A stretch of 64,000 bases of DNA from Auraticoccus cholistanensis (lineage in GTDB: Bacteria > Actinomycetota > Actinomycetes > Propionibacteriales > Propionibacteriaceae), in contig NZ_WPCU01000003.1 in NCBI RefSeq assembly GCF_009742705.1, positions 137,262 to 201,261 on the forward strand. The letters are read 5' to 3'. The notes below the pieces were generated by a model. That model saw nothing but the letters and a program-made list of their open reading frames with translations, made no database searches and was not told the DNA's origin. Every line of letters begins with the position of its first letter. Position 1 is the first letter of the stretch. Of this stretch, positions 1 to 6,805 are shown piece by piece. A program made the translations under genes and the position numbers.

Positions 1-2
1 CC

Positions 3-152
3 GGCGACGCCTCGGTGGCGGCCTACATCGGCCGGCACGGCTGGAACCGGCTGGCCACCGGGGGCGCGATCGAGCTCGACGAGCTGCTCGAGGCGATCGA
101 CACCTCCTACGAGCTGGTCGTGGCCACCCTGCCGCGCTCGCAGCGGCCCTGA
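3..152 (+). CDS. MmcQ/YjbR family protein (3' fragment)
   Basis: Only the last 49 residues lie in the window; the frame is open from base 3 to the TGA at 150-152. The pattern of an aromatic/hydrophobic strand (GWNRL), an acidic helix start (ELDELLEAIDTSYELVV) and the tail LPRSQRP matches the C-terminus of the MmcQ/YjbR family, small CyaY-like-fold proteins often called DNA-binding. Function in this family is poorly defined. It converges on the downstream uracil glycosylase, with 13 nt between the stops. The family call rests on a short tail, so it is moderate. Confidence 0.6.
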   Translation, partial: GDASVAAYIGRHGWNRLATGGAIELDELLEAIDTSYELVVATLPRSQRP

Positions 153-165
153 CCGTCGACCCCGC

Positions 166-741
166 TCAGCCGGGACCGGGGAGCAGGCCCGCCTCCACCG
201 CCGGCTCGGCGTAGGCACGGGCCAGGGAGTCCAGCGTCTCGTGGGCGTTGAGCCCGCTGGGGTTGGGCACCAGCCACAGCGCCGCCCCGGCCAGCGTCTC
301 CTGCTGGCGGCCCAGCCGCGCCCGGCGGTCCCCGGTGGCGCTGCGCCAGGCCGTCACCCCGGCCACCGCCACCACCACCGGCCGGTGCTCGGCGACGAGG
401 GCGTGCAGCCGCTCGAGCCCCGTCCGCAGCTCCTCGCGGGTGAGCTCGTCGGCGCGGGCGGTGGCCCGGGGTGCCAGGTTGGTGATGCCGATGCCGCGAC
501 GGATCACCGCGGCGCGGTCGGCGTCGGTGAAGCCGCTGCCGCGGTCGACGTCCAGGTCGACCACCCCGGCCCGTCGCAGGGCCGGCCAGAAGCGGTTGCC
601 CGGGTGGGCGAAGTGGGTCTGGGTGGCGGCGGTCCACAGTCCCGGGTTGATCCCGACGAACAGCAGCCGCAGACCGGGACCGACCAGGTCGGGGACGCTC
701 GTGTCGCGGAAGGCGTCGAGCTCAGCCCGGGTGAACCCCAT
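166..741 (-). CDS. mug: Mismatch-specific uracil/thymine-DNA glycosylase (Mug family)
   Basis: A 191-residue enzyme of base excision repair that removes uracil or thymine from G:U and G:T mispairs. It carries both family signatures: GINPG near residue 38, followed by HFAHPGNRFWPALRRAG, and NPSGLNAH near the C-terminus, the loop that inserts into DNA at the flipped base. The motif GITNLAPRATARADELT is also typical. Start: ATG at 741, because the upstream extension of this frame is low-complexity and overlaps GH20 codons. The start overlaps the 3' end of the hexosaminidase gene by 20 nt, so the two are probably co-transcribed. The length fits the family. Confidence 0.93.
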   Translation of the reverse strand: MGFTRAELDAFRDTSVPDLVGPGLRLLFVGINPGLWTAATQTHFAHPGNRFWPALRRAGVVDLDVDRGSGFTDADRAAVIRRGIGITNLAPRATARADELTREELRTGLERLHALVAEHRPVVVAVAGVTAWRSATGDRRARLGRQQETLAGAALWLVPNPSGLNAHETLDSLARAYAEPAVEAGLLPGPG

Positions 742-2302
742 CGACCTCTCCGGCCGGCACGCGCCGCCAGACGCCCGTGCCGCCCTGCTGGTGGGGCAGC
801 GGGCCGCTCTCGGGTCGGTGGTTGATCCCCAGGGCGTCCAGCCGGGCGGTGTGCGCGGCCAGCCGTCCGGAGAACTCGGCGAAGCTGCGGCCCACGGGGG
901 AGGACCAGGCGACCTCGGCGTGGGCGCATGCGCGCGGCCACAGCATGTACTCCACCCGGCGCAGGTCGGGGAGGTACTCGGTCCACACCTGGCACTGGGT
1001 GCCGAGCACGCGGGTGGCACTGACCTCGTCCAGGCCCGCCAGCGGTTCGAAGGCGTAGGCGTCCTCGGTGGTGATCAGCCCGCCGATCGCCCGGCGCTCC
1101 TCCGGCGCGTTCGAGGGGTAGTAGTCGAAGTAGGTGGCCGTCACCGGGGCCATCACCACCTCCAGGCCGGCCGAGGCGGCGGCGACGCCGTGCTCGGGTC
1201 CGCGCCAGGCCATCGCCACCGCGCCGGGCAGCGGACCCTCCTCGCAGATCTCGTCCCAGCCCACCAGCCGGCGGCCGCGCTCGGCCAGCCAGTCGCGCAG
1301 CTGCTCCGTGAACCAGCGCTGCAGGTGCCCGGCGTCGGGGAGCCCGCGGGAGGCGGCCAGCGCCTGGCTCTCGGGGCTGGCCAGCCACTGCACCCGCGGG
1401 GCCTCGTCGCCGCCGACGTGGATGAACGGGGAGGGAAAAACCTCGAGCAGCTCGCTGAACACGTCGAGGACCAGGGCCATCGACGTCTCGTCGGTGCTGA
1501 TGACGTCGTCGTAGATGCCCGGGGCCACGCCCACGGCGTCGCGGTGGTGGCCGGGGACGGCCAGCTCGGGGTACGCGGTCAGGGCCGCGGCGACGTGGCC
1601 GGGGAACTCGATCTCGGGGACGACGGTGATGCCGCGCTGCGCGGCGTAGCCGACCAGGCCGCGGAGCTGGTCCTGGGTGTACCAGCCGCCGTGCGGGGTG
1701 CCGTCGACCGGGCCGTCCTTGCCGATCATCGTCTCCGCGCGGGTGCCGCCGACGGTGTGCAGCTCGGGGTGGCTGCGCACCTCGAAGCGCCAGCCCTGGT
1801 CGTCGGTCAGGTGCAGGTGCAGCACGTTGTACTTGTGCAGGGCCAGCTGGTCCACCAGGGCGTACAGGTCGCGCAGCGGCATGAAGTGGCGGCAGACGTC
1901 GATCATCACGCCGCGCCAGCCGAACCGGGGCTCGTCCTCCACCTCGACCGCCGGCAGCAGCAGGGGCTCGCTCGTCGGACCGGGGCCCAGCGCCGAGGGC
2001 GGCAGCAGCTGCCGCAGCGTCTGCACGGCCCAGCCGACGCCGGTCTCGCTGCCGGCGACCACCTGCACGCCGGTGCCGTCGACGCGGAGCCGGTAGGCCT
2101 CCGGCGCGAGCGCGGGGTCGAGGGCGACGTCGACGGTGCCCCGGGAGCCGGACGTCTCCAGCGCCAGCCCGGTGCCCGGACCCAGCAGCCGCCGGACCGC
2201 CGCCCGGCACCCCGGCGGACCGCTCAGCGTGGCCTCCGGAGTCAGCAGCAGCTCGCCGGCGAGCTGCTGCACGGACCTGGGCGCGGGGATCAGGGGACGC
2301 AC
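722..2302 (-). CDS. Beta-N-acetylhexosaminidase, glycoside hydrolase family 20
   Basis: A 526-residue GH20 enzyme releasing terminal GlcNAc/GalNAc by substrate-assisted catalysis. The N-terminal GH20b domain (about residues 1-120) is followed by the TIM barrel beginning PRFGWRGVMIDVCRHF. The catalytic Asp-Glu pair is D299-E300 in HVGGDEAP; HLHLTDDQGWR and PEIEFPGH are further conserved barrel motifs. No signal peptide is visible, so it probably acts in the cytoplasm on imported chitooligosaccharides or on peptidoglycan/glycan breakdown products. Start is GTG at 2302, preceded by CAGACT 8 nt upstream (leaderless arrangement). It is followed by mug with overlap. Confidence 0.93.
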   Translation of the reverse strand: MRPLIPAPRSVQQLAGELLLTPEATLSGPPGCRAAVRRLLGPGTGLALETSGSRGTVDVALDPALAPEAYRLRVDGTGVQVVAGSETGVGWAVQTLRQLLPPSALGPGPTSEPLLLPAVEVEDEPRFGWRGVMIDVCRHFMPLRDLYALVDQLALHKYNVLHLHLTDDQGWRFEVRSHPELHTVGGTRAETMIGKDGPVDGTPHGGWYTQDQLRGLVGYAAQRGITVVPEIEFPGHVAAALTAYPELAVPGHHRDAVGVAPGIYDDVISTDETSMALVLDVFSELLEVFPSPFIHVGGDEAPRVQWLASPESQALAASRGLPDAGHLQRWFTEQLRDWLAERGRRLVGWDEICEEGPLPGAVAMAWRGPEHGVAAASAGLEVVMAPVTATYFDYYPSNAPEERRAIGGLITTEDAYAFEPLAGLDEVSATRVLGTQCQVWTEYLPDLRRVEYMLWPRACAHAEVAWSSPVGRSFAEFSGRLAAHTARLDALGINHRPESGPLPHQQGGTGVWRRVPAGEVDGVHPG

Positions 2303-2310
2303 GAGGCGTC

Positions 2311-2316
2311 AGTCTG
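2311..2316 (-). promoter_or_regulatory. -10 element of the GH20 gene (leaderless)
   Basis: On the minus strand CAGACT sits 8 nt before the GTG start at 2302, so transcription would start at or next to the start codon. No Shine-Dalgarno sequence is visible. The same CAGACT hexamer precedes the amidohydrolase start at 11856. Confidence 0.45.
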
Positions 2317-2350
2317 GCACGCAGGACGCGGCGGGAGACAGACCCGGCCC

Positions 2351-2379
2351 TTGACTTCGCCGTGGCGCGGACGGATAAA
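2351..2379 (+). promoter_or_regulatory. Sigma-70-type promoter of the proline-rich-tail membrane protein
   Basis: TTGACT (2351-2356) and GATAAA (2374-2379) are separated by 17 bp, the optimal spacing for a primary sigma factor. It is one of the best-matched promoters in this window. The predicted start is about 2386, giving a leader of roughly 20 nt before the ATG at 2408. Confidence 0.65.
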
Positions 2380-2407
2380 GAAGGCAGGGCCTACTCGGGG
2401 GACGGTC

Positions 2408-3439
2408 ATGGCTGCTCACGCTGCACCGCGCACGGCGCCCGGCGGTGCGGCCGCCACGGGTGGAGCGGGTGCGGCCGCCACGGGGATCACCACGTCGGAC
2501 TCGGTGACCGTCCTGCTCGGCGTCCCGCTGCTGATGATCGCCACCGGTTTCGTCTGCCAGCTGCTGCGGCTCTCGGGCCCCGCGGTGGACCAGCTCCCCG
2601 CGCTGGTGGCGGCGGTGCCCGCCGTGGTCACCGTGGTGCGGAACAGGCGGCGGAGCCGGTCCCGGCCGGACCTGCCCGCGGTCAGCCGCGGGCAGCTGGC
2701 CCGTCCGGGCCCCTGGCTCGCCGGCGTCTTCGGCGTCGCCGTCCTCGTGGTCGACAGCCTGCTCGGAGCCGCCCTCGGGACGGTCGCCGGCGTCGCCATC
2801 TCCTCCTCCGGCGGCGACCCCGCCGCGCTGGGCGCCGCCATGTCCGGCAGCTGGGCCGTGGTCACCATGCCGGTGCTGGCGGTGCTCACCTTCCTGCTCG
2901 CGGCCCGCGCCGCGCACTACCTGCCCCGGCGGGCGGCCGGCTGGCTGCTGCTGGGGCTGGCCTTCTCGGGGCTGCTGCGCGGCTGCGTCATCGCGGTGGC
3001 CAGCGTGACCGGGATGATGGACGTCTTCGCGATGTCGGCGCTGCAGTGGCTGGGCGGCATCGTGATCATGCTGGTGCTGCTGGTCGTGCCGGTGCTGGCC
3101 GGCGTCTGGGTGTCGCGGCGGACGCACGACGTGTTCAGCGCCTCCGCCTTCTTCCGACGGCTCCCGCCCGAGCGCAGGCAGGAGGTCCTGGCCGCGCTGG
3201 GCGACTGGGTCGCCGGCCGCGCGCCCCAGGGGTGGCCGTTCCCGGCGCCGCCTCCGGGCCAGCCCGGACCGGTGACCCCGTCGTGGCCGTCACCGCAGCA
3301 GCCGCCCTGGTCGCCCCCGCAGCAGCCCTTCCCGCAGCAGGCCCGGCCGTGGCCACCCCCGCAGCAGCCCTCGCCCCAGCAGGCCCCGCAGTGGCCGCCA
3401 CCGCAGCAGCCCGGGCCGTGGCCGCCCCCTCGACCCTGA
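2408..3439 (+). CDS. Multi-pass membrane protein with Pro/Gln-rich C-terminal tail
   Basis: I do not recognise a named family. The 343-residue product has about five or six hydrophobic segments (around residues 38-60, 98-125, 152-175, 182-205 and 210-235), an ESXX-free short helix (FFRRLPPERRQEVLAAL), and then about 75 residues of Pro/Gln/Trp repeats with recurring WPPPQQP and PQQ units. Such tails are common on actinobacterial membrane proteins and suggest a disordered cytoplasmic or cell-wall-facing extension. Start: ATG at 2408, just behind a strong promoter; the frame is open far upstream, but that part reads as antisense of the GH20 gene. It lies directly upstream of rpsF with its own promoter. 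Confidence 0.75.
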   Translation: MAAHAAPRTAPGGAAATGGAGAAATGITTSDSVTVLLGVPLLMIATGFVCQLLRLSGPAVDQLPALVAAVPAVVTVVRNRRRSRSRPDLPAVSRGQLARPGPWLAGVFGVAVLVVDSLLGAALGTVAGVAISSSGGDPAALGAAMSGSWAVVTMPVLAVLTFLLAARAAHYLPRRAAGWLLLGLAFSGLLRGCVIAVASVTGMMDVFAMSALQWLGGIVIMLVLLVVPVLAGVWVSRRTHDVFSASAFFRRLPPERRQEVLAALGDWVAGRAPQGWPFPAPPPGQPGPVTPSWPSPQQPPWSPPQQPFPQQARPWPPPQQPSPQQAPQWPPPQQPGPWPPPRP

Positions 3440-3467
3440 CGATTTCGTCGCGCCCGGCCGGTCGGGG

Positions 3468-3473
3468 TAGAGT
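3468..3473 (+). promoter_or_regulatory. -10 element of the rpsF-ssb-rpsR-rplI operon
   Basis: TAGAGT matches TANNNT and is identical to the -10 of the tRNA-Leu gene (57660-57665). The -35 region (about 3444-3449, TTCGTC) is weak. It would create an untranslated leader of about 110 nt. Confidence 0.45.
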
Positions 3474-3481
3474 TCGTCGCT

Positions 3482-3563
3482 GGTCGACCCGTCGACCGTG
3501 TCCGCCCACCCGTGTGGGAACGGACGAAGCAATCGCCCTCCTGCCATGGGGACGTCCCATGGC
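3482..3563 (+). promoter_or_regulatory. Structured 5' leader of rpsF (candidate S6:S18 autoregulatory element)
   Basis: Three inverted repeats follow each other between the promoter and the rpsF ribosome binding site: GGTCGAC-CC-GTCGACC at 3482-3497, GTCCG/CGGAC enclosing CCCAC/GTGGG at 3500-3525, and GCCATGGG-GACGT-CCCATGGC at 3543-3563. In many bacteria the rpsF leader carries an RNA structure bound by the S6:S18 complex for feedback control. Whether these hairpins fit that consensus cannot be decided by eye. Confidence 0.35.
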
Positions 3564-3592
3564 CGCCGAGACCAGAGGAGGTGGAGTACGCG

Positions 3593-3898
3593 ATGCGCAA
3601 GTACGAAGTCATGGTGATCATCGATCCCGACACCGACGACCGCCAGGTGAACCCCATCCTGGAGCAGCACACCAAGGTGATCACCGACGCCGGTGGCACC
3701 ATCGAGAACCTGGATGTCTGGGGCAAGCGTCGGCTCGCCTACGAGATCAACAAGAAGTCCGAGGGCATCTACGCGGTCATCGAGCTGACCGCCGAGCCCG
3801 ACGCGGTCAAGGAGATGGACCGCCTCTTCACCATCAACGAGCGCATCATGCGCACGAAGGTGCTCCGCCCCGTGCCGGAGAAGAAGAAGAAGGACTGA
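3593..3898 (+). CDS. rpsF: 30S ribosomal protein S6
   Basis: A 101-residue S6 protein: MRKYEVMVIIDPDTD at the N-terminus, GKRRLAYEINKKSEGIYAVIEL in the centre and FTINERIMRTKVLR near the end are diagnostic. S6 binds 16S rRNA next to S18 in the platform of the small subunit. Start: ATG at 3593, with a near-perfect Shine-Dalgarno (AGAGGAGGTGG, 3574-3584) about 8 nt upstream; the in-frame extension upstream is leader sequence. The Lys-rich tail EKKKKD is typical of actinobacterial S6. First gene of rpsF-ssb-rpsR-rplI. Confidence 0.98.
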   Translation: MRKYEVMVIIDPDTDDRQVNPILEQHTKVITDAGGTIENLDVWGKRRLAYEINKKSEGIYAVIELTAEPDAVKEMDRLFTINERIMRTKVLRPVPEKKKKD

Positions 3899-3903
3899 TC
3901 GCG

Positions 3904-3938
3904 CGCCCGTCCGCCAGCACAGCTGGTGGGGACGGGCG
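3904..3938 (+). other. Hairpin between rpsF and ssb
   Basis: CGCCCGTCC...CCAGC pairs with GCTGG...GGACGGGCG around a short loop, just after the rpsF stop. It may be a processing site or partial attenuator setting the ratio of S6 to the downstream genes; there is no U-tract. Confidence 0.35.
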
Positions 3939-4040
3939 AGCAGGGGAGTTGTCCACCGGTCACGGCTGGGACGACCCGATCGGCCGAGCTGCGTGGCACA
4001 GTGACACCGACACCCATCCGAGACTGACACCGGAGACACC

Positions 4041-4607
4041 ATGGCAGGCGAAACCGTCATCACCCTGGTCGGCAACCTCACCGCCGACCCCGAGCTGCGG
4101 TTCACCCCGTCGGGGGCGGCCGTGGCCAACTTCACCGTGGCCTCGACGCCCCGCACCTTCGACCGCCAGAGCGGCGAGTGGAAGGACGGGGACGCGATGT
4201 TCCTCAACTGCGCCGTCTGGCGGCAGGCCGCCGAGAACGTGGCCGAGTCGCTGCAGAAGGGCATGCGGGTCATCGTCCAGGGCCGGCTGAAGTCGCGGAG
4301 CTACGAGACCCGCGAGGGTGAGCGGCGCACGGTGTTCGAGGTCGACGTCGACGAGGTCGGCCCCGCGCTGCGCTACGCGACCGCCAAGGTCACGCGCACC
4401 AGCAGCGGTGGCGGCCAGGGCGGTGGCGGCGGCTACGGCGGCGGCCAGGGCGGAGGCGGCGGCTACGGCGGCGGCCAGTCCGGCGGCGGTGACCGGGGCG
4501 GCTTCGGCGGCGGCGGCCAGGACTCCTGGTCCGGCGGCGGCAGCCGTGGCGGCTCGGCCGGGTCCGACCCGTGGGCCCAGGCCCAGAGCGACGAACCCCC
4601 CTTCTGA
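4041..4607 (+). CDS. ssb: Single-stranded DNA-binding protein
   Basis: The 188-residue SSB coats ssDNA during replication, recombination and repair. The OB fold fills about residues 1-110 (start [38 protein letters not shown]). It is followed by a Gly-rich linker with several [11 protein letters not shown] repeats (about 118-170) and the acidic tip DEPPF, the docking site for partner proteins such as RecQ, RecO and PriA. The ATG at 4041 is the natural start. The linker repeats are strongly GGC-biased and could vary in length between strains. Confidence 0.98.
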   Translation: MAGETVITLVGNLTADPELRFTPSGAAVANFTVASTPRTFDRQSGEWKDGDAMFLNCAVWRQAAENVAESLQKGMRVIVQGRLKSRSYETREGERRTVFEVDVDEVGPALRYATAKVTRTSSGGGQGGGGGYGGGQGGGGGYGGGQSGGGDRGGFGGGGQDSWSGGGSRGGSAGSDPWAQAQSDEPPF

Positions 4608-4706
4608 TCCACGTCCGGGTCCGCACCCGGTCCCCAGCACATCCGCCGGCTCCGTCCGGCAGGCACATTCCGGCGAGAGCCGGGCTCGAACACGAGGAGC
4701 ACCACA

Positions 4707-4949
4707 ATGGCCGCACAGCGCAAGCCACCGATGAAGAACAAGAAGGCCGCAGGGCCGGTGAAGACCGCCCGCGTGGGCAAGGTCGACTACAAGGACACCG
4801 CCACCCTGCGCAAGTTCATCTCCGAGCGCGGGAAGATCCGGGCCCGCCGGGTCACCGGGCTCTCCGTCCAGGACCAGCGCAAGGTCGCCACCGCGATCAA
4901 GAACGCGCGTGAGATGGCCCTGCTGCCCTACGCCTCCACGGCTCGCTGA
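4707..4949 (+). CDS. rpsR: 30S ribosomal protein S18 (cysteine-free form)
   Basis: An 80-residue S18: [28 protein letters not shown] and [11 protein letters not shown] are the conserved core. The protein contains no cysteine at all; the CxxC-type metal ligands seen in the zinc form near residues 18-22 are replaced by [10 protein letters not shown]. It is therefore a C-minus (zinc-independent) S18. S18 pairs with S6 in the 30S platform. It lies 99 nt after ssb and 17 nt before rplI in the standard operon. The ATG follows a GAGGAGCACC ribosome binding site. Confidence 0.97.
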   Translation: MAAQRKPPMKNKKAAGPVKTARVGKVDYKDTATLRKFISERGKIRARRVTGLSVQDQRKVATAIKNAREMALLPYASTAR

Positions 4950-4966
4950 GAAGGGACGGGACACAG

Positions 4967-5413
4967 ATGAAGCTCATCCTGACCGCCGAGGTCGCGAACC
5001 TCGGCATCCCCGGCGACGTCGTCGAGGTCAAGGACGGCTACGGCCGCAACTACCTGCTGCCGCAGGGCCAGGCGATCCGCTGGAGCCGTGGCGCGGAGAA
5101 GCAGATCGAGGGCATCAAGCGGGCGCGTGACGCCCGCGAGATCCGCGGCATCGAGCACGCCCAGGAGGTCCGCACCCAGCTCGAGGGCCTGTCGGTCCAG
5201 CTGAGCGCGCGGGTCCACCAGGACCGGCTGTTCGGCGCCGTCACGGCCGCCGACATCGCCGGCGCCATCAAGAAGGCCGGCGGCCCGTCGGTGGACAAGC
5301 GCTCGGTCCAGATCGCCAAGCCGATCAAGACGCTGGGGCGTCACACCGTGGGTGTGAAGCTGCACGAGGCGGTCACCGCCCACCTGCCGGTGGAGGTCGT
5401 CCCCGCCGCCTGA
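4967..5413 (+). CDS. rplI: 50S ribosomal protein L9
   Basis: A 148-residue L9. The N-terminal 23S rRNA-binding domain starts MKLILTAEVANLGIPGDVVEVKDGYGRNYLLPQG, followed by the long connecting helix (about 45-80) and the C-terminal domain with AAGGPSVDKR-like and LGRHTVGVKLH sequences. L9 stabilises the L1 stalk base and helps frame maintenance. Last gene of the operon; a strong terminator hairpin starts 14 nt after the stop. Confidence 0.98.
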   Translation: MKLILTAEVANLGIPGDVVEVKDGYGRNYLLPQGQAIRWSRGAEKQIEGIKRARDAREIRGIEHAQEVRTQLEGLSVQLSARVHQDRLFGAVTAADIAGAIKKAGGPSVDKRSVQIAKPIKTLGRHTVGVKLHEAVTAHLPVEVVPAA

Positions 5414-5426
5414 GCGGGACCCTCTC

Positions 5427-5458
5427 GAGGCCCGTCGGACACCCGTCCGGCGGGCCTC
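5427..5458 (+). terminator. Terminator after rplI
   Basis: A 14-bp stem (one G-U pair) with an ACCC loop: GAGGCCCGTCGGAC pairs with GTCCGGCGGGCCTC. No U-tract follows, as is usual in high-GC actinobacteria. Its 3' edge touches the first unit of the tandem repeats. Confidence 0.75.
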
Positions 5459-5550
5459 GTGGCGTCCACGGCTGGTCGAGGGCGTGGCGTCCACGGCTGG
5501 TCTACGCGTGGCGTCCACGGCCGTGGCCCGGCGTGGCGTCCACGGCTGTG
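5458..5550 (+). repeat. Four direct repeats (24-25 bp period) with internal palindromes
   Basis: The core CGTGGCGTCCACGGC begins at 5458, 5483, 5507 and 5532, giving periods of 25, 24 and 25 bp. Each core contains the inverted repeat CGTGG-CGT-CCACG, able to form a 5-bp mini-hairpin or a dimeric protein site. The array fills the gap between the rplI terminator and the NUDIX start codon, with spacers of 7-10 bp that vary more than the cores. It is too short and lacks unique spacers of CRISPR size. Confidence 0.85.
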
Positions 5551-5563
5551 GCAGGGTTGGCGC

Positions 5564-6031
5564 GTGCCGGTTCCCGAGTTCATCACCGAGCTGCGGACGA
5601 TGGTGGGCACCCACCGGCTGTGGCTGCCCGGTGTCTCCGCCGTGGTCACCGACGACGACGGCCGGGTGCTGCTGGGCCGGCGCAGCGACGACGGCCAGTG
5701 GGCCGTCCCCAGCGGCATCCTCGAACCCGGTGAGCAGCCCGGCGACGGCATCCTGCGCGAGATCGCGGAGGAGACCGGGGTGACCGCGCGCATCGAGCGG
5801 CTGGTCGCCGTGACCAGCGACGAGCCGGTCCACTACGGCAACGGCGACGTGGCCCAGTACCTCACCGTGCTGTTCCACTGCCGCTACGTCTCCGGGCGCG
5901 CGCAGGTGGCCGACGACGAGTCGACCGAGGTCGGCTGGTTCGCCCCCGACGAGCTGCCCCCGCTGCCGGCGGGTCAGCGGGCCCGGATCGACCGGGTGCT
6001 CGGGCCGCCGCTCGACCCCTGGCTGCCCTGA
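5564..6031 (+). CDS. NUDIX hydrolase
   Basis: A 155-residue pyrophosphohydrolase with the Nudix box GILEPGEQPGDGILREIAEETG (written here only to show GX5EX7REXXEEXG spacing), where the RE and EE acids bind the catalytic metal. The substrate cannot be told from sequence; the core GVSAVVTDDDGRVLLGRRSDDGQWAVPSG suggests nucleotide or sugar-nucleotide clean-up. Start: GTG at 5564 (VPVPEFITEL). The frame is also open through the upstream direct repeats, but that stretch would be a repetitive peptide of no family likeness. The ribosome binding site is weak. Ends 13 nt from the convergent phosphatase gene. Confidence 0.9.
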   Translation: MPVPEFITELRTMVGTHRLWLPGVSAVVTDDDGRVLLGRRSDDGQWAVPSGILEPGEQPGDGILREIAEETGVTARIERLVAVTSDEPVHYGNGDVAQYLTVLFHCRYVSGRAQVADDESTEVGWFAPDELPPLPAGQRARIDRVLGPPLDPWLP

Positions 6032-6044
6032 GAGGCCGCTGCGC

Positions 6045-6782
6045 TCAGCTGGTCAGCCTTTCACGCAGCACGCGACAGGTGGCCGCATCCAGACCGATGG
6101 TCGGGAGCCCGTGCTCGGCGGGGTCCCTGCCAGGCTCCAGCTCCTCGAGGAAGCGCAGCAGCCAGCTCCGGCTGGTACGCACCCACTCCTCCAGACCCGC
6201 ACCGCGGGGCGCCTCGCGCGAACGGCCGGCAACGGCTTCGGCCTCCACCGCCCGTACGCCGAGTTCGTAGTCGTCGGCCACGGTGCCGCTAGCCACGCCA
6301 GCCACCACCAGCAGCAGGCTGGTGAGCAGACCGGTGCGGTCGCGCCCGGCGGCGCAGTGCACCAGGACGCCGCCCGGCCCGGCTGCGGCCACGGCGCGCA
6401 GGGCGTCCGACACGAGCTGCGGCAGCAGCCGCAGGTTGTGGGGGTAGTACTCGGGCGAGTCCAGGATCGCCCCGCACGACCGCATGAACTCCTCGTGGTC
6501 GTGGTCCTCGAGAGGACGGTGCAGCACGGTCAGCGACGACGGAGGTCCCTCGAGCACGGGGTCGTCGGACCGCCGTCCGCGCTCGTCGGCATTGCGCAGG
6601 TCGACCAGGGTGCGCACGCCTGCGCGTTGCAGGGCTGCCCAGCCCTCCTGGGTGAGCAGCTCCGGCCGGGGGCCGCGGAACACCCTTCCGAAGGTCGTCC
6701 ACCCGTTCCGCGCGTGCGGCGTGGGCAGTCCGCCGAGGTCCCGGACGTTGGGGTAGCCGTCCCATTCCTGCTCGCGCTGCAC
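6045..6782 (-). CDS. Tyrosine/serine protein phosphatase (DSP-like, Y_phosphatase3 type)
   Basis: A 245-residue phosphatase of the bacterial Tyr/Ser family (MptpB/IphP-like). The P-loop CX5R is C143-AAGRD-R149 in VHCAAGRDRTG. The N-terminal hallmark NVRDLGGLPT (about 12-21) and VFRGPRPELLTQEGWAAL are typical of this family, as is VDLRNADERGR. Start: GTG at 6782, preceded by GGCGAGGG; the long upstream extension overlaps the next gene and is not conserved-looking. It lies 23 nt after the DUF1851-type gene, on the same strand. Substrate unknown. Confidence 0.9.
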   Translation of the reverse strand: MQREQEWDGYPNVRDLGGLPTPHARNGWTTFGRVFRGPRPELLTQEGWAALQRAGVRTLVDLRNADERGRRSDDPVLEGPPSSLTVLHRPLEDHDHEEFMRSCGAILDSPEYYPHNLRLLPQLVSDALRAVAAAGPGGVLVHCAAGRDRTGLLTSLLLVVAGVASGTVADDYELGVRAVEAEAVAGRSREAPRGAGLEEWVRTSRSWLLRFLEELEPGRDPAEHGLPTIGLDAATCRVLRERLTS

Positions 6783-6805
6783 CCGTGTGCCCTCGCCGTC
6801 TGCCG

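Noticed and set aside
248-3439. A 1063-codon plus-strand frame covering the glycosylase and hexosaminidase genes.
   Set aside because: Its first two thirds are low-complexity Ala/Arg/Gly sequence antisense to clear enzymes on the minus strand. Only the part from the ATG at 2408 has a promoter, membrane helices and a sensible start.
5458-5550. A CRISPR array.
   Set aside because: The units are 15 bp with 9-10 bp spacers, there are only four of them, and no cas genes are present.
5459-5563. A longer NUDIX protein starting within the repeats.
   Set aside because: The extra 35 residues are a translation of the tandem repeats with no family counterpart; GTG 5564 gives the usual NUDIX length.
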